Source of the DNA: Bacillota bacterium
Lineage (GTDB): Bacteria; Bacillota; Bacilli; Paenibacillales; NBRC-103111
Assembly: GCA_023393235.1 (NCBI GenBank)
Contig: JAEWMH010000165.1
Location: 1-52,794, forward strand
Direction of reading: 5' to 3'
Length of the DNA stretch: 52,794 nucleotides
The translations under genes were made by a program, and so were the position numbers. The notes under the pieces are model-generated. The model did no database searches. It was not told the origin of the DNA and saw nothing but the letters and a program-made list of their open reading frames with translations. Shown in pieces: positions 50,578 to 52,794 of the stretch. How positions within the stretch are numbered: position 1 is the first letter of the stretch; each line of letters opens with the position of its first letter.

Positions 50578-51417
50578 ATGTATACCATTCCAAACATTAC
50601 CTTACATGACGGACTTACTCTCCCCGCAATCGGTTTTGGGACCTACAGCCTAAAGGGCGAGGCCGGAGTTACCGGCATGAAGAGCGCCATTGAGCTGGGG
50701 TATCGGCTGCTGGATTCCGCTTTCCGCTATGAGAACGAAGGAACAGTGGGAGAGGCGGTCCGGCAGTCCTCCGTGCCAAGGGACGAGCTTGTGATCTGCT
50801 CGAAGCTGCCCGGCAAACGCCACGCTTACCAAGAAGCGCTGGAGACCGTTCAGGAATCTCTGTACCGGGGCCGTCTGGACTACTATGACCTGTATTTGAT
50901 CCATTGGCCCAATCCCCGGATCAATCTCTATGTGGAAGCCTGGCAGGCATTAATCGAGGCGAAAAAACGGGGTTATGTCCGCTCCATCGGCGTCTGCAAT
51001 TTCCTGCCGGAGCATATCGAGCGGCTGGTGGCGGAAACCGGCGTGAAACCCAGCTTGAATCAAATTGAGCTGCATCCGCACTTCAATCAGGAGGAGCTGC
51101 GGAAGTGGCATACGGAGCAGCAAATTGTTACGGAGTCCTGGAGCCCCTTAGGGCGGAGCACCGGTATGCTGGAGCAGCCGGAAATCACCGGAATTGCCCG
51201 GCGTTATGGCAAAACTCCCTCCCAGGTGGTGCTGCGCTGGCATATCCAGCTGGGCGCCCTGCCGATTCCCCGGGCACGCTCTGCGGAGCATCAGCAGGAG
51301 AACCTGGAGGTGTTCGATTTTGAGCTGACGCCGGAGGAAATGGACTTGATCAACGGATTGACCAGGGCCGATGGACGGCTGCAGGACCAGGACCCGGCGG
51401 TGTATGAGGAGTTCTAA
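50578..51417 (+). CDS. Aldo/keto reductase
   Basis: 279-residue NADPH-dependent carbonyl reductase. The catalytic tetrad is visible: D46 and Y51 in LLDSAFRYENE, K76 in ICSKLPGK and H109 in YLIHWPNP. SIGVCNFLPEHIE and PSLNQIELHPHFNQEEL are family blocks. The cofactor-binding region holds PIPRARSAEHQQENL, a variant of the usual PKS-type segment. ATG 50578 follows GGAAGGAGTGATTTACCT; a longer in-frame reading lacks a site. A TATAAT lies about 55 bp upstream. Confidence 0.94.
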   Translation: MYTIPNITLHDGLTLPAIGFGTYSLKGEAGVTGMKSAIELGYRLLDSAFRYENEGTVGEAVRQSSVPRDELVICSKLPGKRHAYQEALETVQESLYRGRLDYYDLYLIHWPNPRINLYVEAWQALIEAKKRGYVRSIGVCNFLPEHIERLVAETGVKPSLNQIELHPHFNQEELRKWHTEQQIVTESWSPLGRSTGMLEQPEITGIARRYGKTPSQVVLRWHIQLGALPIPRARSAEHQQENLEVFDFELTPEEMDLINGLTRADGRLQDQDPAVYEEF

Positions 51418-51429
51418 GCGAGTGCAGCA

Positions 51430-51483
51430 AAAAGCCCCATCCTCCTGCCGTATATTCTGCGGCAAACGGATGGGGCTATTGTT
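51430..51483. terminator. Bidirectional terminator between the aldo/keto reductase and LacI genes
   Basis: AAAAGCCCCATCC pairs with GGATGGGGCT, with an inner TGCCG/CGGCA stem. TATTGTTT follows on the plus strand and TTTTTG on the minus strand. Confidence 0.82.
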
Positions 51484-51491
51484 TGGTTCTG

Positions 51492-52538
51492 CTAGCAGGG
51501 GAGCCGGGGTGCCTGCGCCAGACTGGGCCGGGGAAGGAAGGAGGCAGCGAGCCGGATCTCCTTTGGAGCTTCCGCTGCCGGTTCCGGCACGAGGGAATCG
51601 GGAGCGATGAGCTCCGGTTCCTCAATCAGCCGGACCAGCAGCTCCATGGCCTGCTGGGCAGCCTTCTCCCGGGGATAATCCAGGGCGGCGATGGGCGGAT
51701 GGGTTTCGCCGACCATCAGGATGTTCTCCGAGCTGATGATGGAAAGCTTCTCCGGCACAGCCCAGCCCCGCTCCCGGCAAGCGGAGCAAGCTCCGATGGC
51801 CGTTAAGTCATTGGCGGTGACCAGGGCAGTGAATGCCGGTTCAACCGGAAGCTCCAGAAGATGCTCCCGGGCGGACTCATAACGTCCCCCGTCTTGCAGC
51901 CATTCACACCGGAGCGCACTGTCCGGCGCTATTTCCTCCACCGCTGCTGCGAAAGCCCTCATACGGGGATGTAGCGGGGCCAACGAACCTCCATGCCCCA
52001 TATACGCAATATGCCGGTGTCCCAGACGAACAAGCTCGGCCACCACCTGACGGTAAGCCATAGCCCAATCCACATCAATGAAATGGACATTGGCGCTGGG
52101 CTTTCCGGGAGCCATGACGGATACCACGGGAATGCCCTTCTTCCGGAAGGAAGCCAGTGTCTCTTCCTTCAAGCTTTGCCCCAGCAGGACGATTCCGTCC
52201 ACCCGCCCGGCCAGCTGCGCCAATAGCTCCGGCTCACGGTCAGCGTCATAGCTCCGGTAGGCGGTCATATAGCCATGCTTGCGGGCCGCTTCCTCCAGAT
52301 GCAGGAGAATCCCCGCCTCGAAAGGATTACCGATGAAATTGGTCAGCACCGCCAACTGTCCGCTCTTACGGGTCTTCAGGCTGCGGGCCGTCAGATTGGG
52401 CGTGTAGCCCAGCTCCTCCATGGCCGCCAGTACCTTGCGGCGGGTCTCCTCCTTGACGAAGCTTTTATTGTTCAGCACATACGACACAACAGCCACGGAC
52501 ACTCCTGCCAGCCGCGCCACATCATTGCGAGTTGCCAT
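51492..52538 (-). CDS. LacI-family transcription regulator
   Basis: 348 residues. The LacI helix-turn-helix is at 2-50 (ATRNDVARLAGVSVAVVSYVLN, hinge LGYTPNLTARSLKTRKSGQ). A periplasmic-binding-like sugar-sensing domain follows, with DGIVLLGQ, GHRHIAYMGHGG and FTALVTANDLTAIGA. ATG 52538 (MATRNDV) has AAGGAG upstream. The target operon is probably to the right of the window or the aldo/keto reductase; neither is shown. Confidence 0.93.
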   Translation of the reverse strand: MATRNDVARLAGVSVAVVSYVLNNKSFVKEETRRKVLAAMEELGYTPNLTARSLKTRKSGQLAVLTNFIGNPFEAGILLHLEEAARKHGYMTAYRSYDADREPELLAQLAGRVDGIVLLGQSLKEETLASFRKKGIPVVSVMAPGKPSANVHFIDVDWAMAYRQVVAELVRLGHRHIAYMGHGGSLAPLHPRMRAFAAAVEEIAPDSALRCEWLQDGGRYESAREHLLELPVEPAFTALVTANDLTAIGACSACRERGWAVPEKLSIISSENILMVGETHPPIAALDYPREKAAQQAMELLVRLIEEPELIAPDSLVPEPAAEAPKEIRLAASFLPRPSLAQAPRLPC

Positions 52539-52666
52539 ATCCTTCTCCTTGCTGTTCCATTGCTTGTTCCCCGGTCCCCGCCTAAGCACGGCACAGGACA
52601 GGGCTGCTTACCCTAAGTCTAGCGGTTTCCGGGGAAATTGCAATCCTCAGAGACTGCGACGAAATA

Positions 52667-52705
52667 AGCTTATGCTTACGAAGTGGCGTTTGCTTTCGCA
52701 AACGC
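52667..52705 (-). repeat. Hairpin plus CTTCGTAAGCAT tail, inverted copy
   Basis: On the minus strand GCGTTTGC-GAAA-GCAAACGC is followed by CACTTCGTAAGCAT. It is the sixth unit of the family at 6763 and 25737, with a fourth arm sequence. Confidence 0.85.
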
Positions 52706-52708
52706 TCA

Positions 52709-52773
52709 AGTACCGCTAATTTGCTGACAAAACTCCCAAAACCGTGGAGATTTTGTCAGCAAAAGCGGGTACT
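52709..52773. repeat. 65-nt near-perfect inverted repeat
   Basis: AGTACCGCT and AGCGGGTACT form the outer arms. TTGCTGACAAAACTCC pairs with GGAGATTTTGTCAGCAA inside, with one extra base, around a short loop. It lies directly beside the hairpin-tail unit. Confidence 0.85.
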
Positions 52774-52794
52774 AATTTCCTCGCAGCTCCTTAC

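Overview
The window looks like a chromosomal segment of a spore-forming, GC-rich Bacillota of the Paenibacillaceae (Paenibacillus or a close relative). Evidence: strong AGGAGG-type ribosome binding sites, frequent GTG and TTG starts, a sporulation gene (spoIIR) with a good sigma-F promoter, an 11-gene complex I operon without nuoEFG, and the gene order prfA-prmC-spoIIR-tsaC-mntP-ywlE-rpiB-ywlG-glyA-upp-(UDP-GlcNAc epimerase)-atp, which matches the equivalent region of Bacillus subtilis. This assignment is inferred from content; no database search was possible.

Layout. 1-492: the N-terminal part of a secreted or anchored subtilase, running off the left edge. 781-11558 (minus strand): nuoABCDHIJKLMN, the membrane and Q-module subunits of respiratory complex I, split between nuoI and nuoJ by about 650 bp of repeats. 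11920-12408 (plus): a small hypothetical protein. 12541-19739 (minus): the complete F1Fo ATP synthase operon (atpZ-like, atpI, atpBEFHAGDC). 20023-31952 (minus): cell-envelope, one-carbon, nucleotide-salvage, phosphatase, manganese-efflux, tRNA-modification, sporulation and translation-termination genes, with one plus-strand HD-GYP gene. 32023-36227: YchF GTPase, a divergent MocR/LysE-exporter pair, and a PilZ protein behind a cyclic di-GMP-I riboswitch. 36723-39316: tadA (preceded by a DnaA-box cluster), then a GntR-controlled ABC transporter. 39490-43511: tRNA-Arg and tRNA-Pro enclosing a two-gene ABC exporter whose second gene carries a one-base frameshift. 43616-52538: accessory metabolism, with a metallophosphoesterase, GH130 phosphorylase, AraC regulator, FAD oxidoreductase, MBL hydrolase, acyltransferase, aldo/keto reductase and LacI regulator.

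How it works together. Complex I and the ATP synthase form the oxidative phosphorylation core, each with a recognisable sigma-A promoter. c-di-GMP signalling appears twice: an HD-GYP phosphodiesterase, and a PilZ receptor whose mRNA carries a c-di-GMP riboswitch ending in an intrinsic terminator. SpoIIR links the housekeeping cluster to forespore gene expression.

The least-explained signal is in the intergenic DNA. Three families of short palindromic repeats occur: a 21-nt T(A/T)ACGG-N9-CCGTTA unit, a 25-nt ATAGCATA...GCTAT unit, and a variable hairpin followed by a nearly constant CTTCGTAAGCAT tail. Unit length is fixed in the first two families. In the third the hairpin arms change together while the tail stays nearly the same, which argues for selection on structure or on a binding protein. 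No CRISPR array, insertion sequence, rRNA or prophage was seen.
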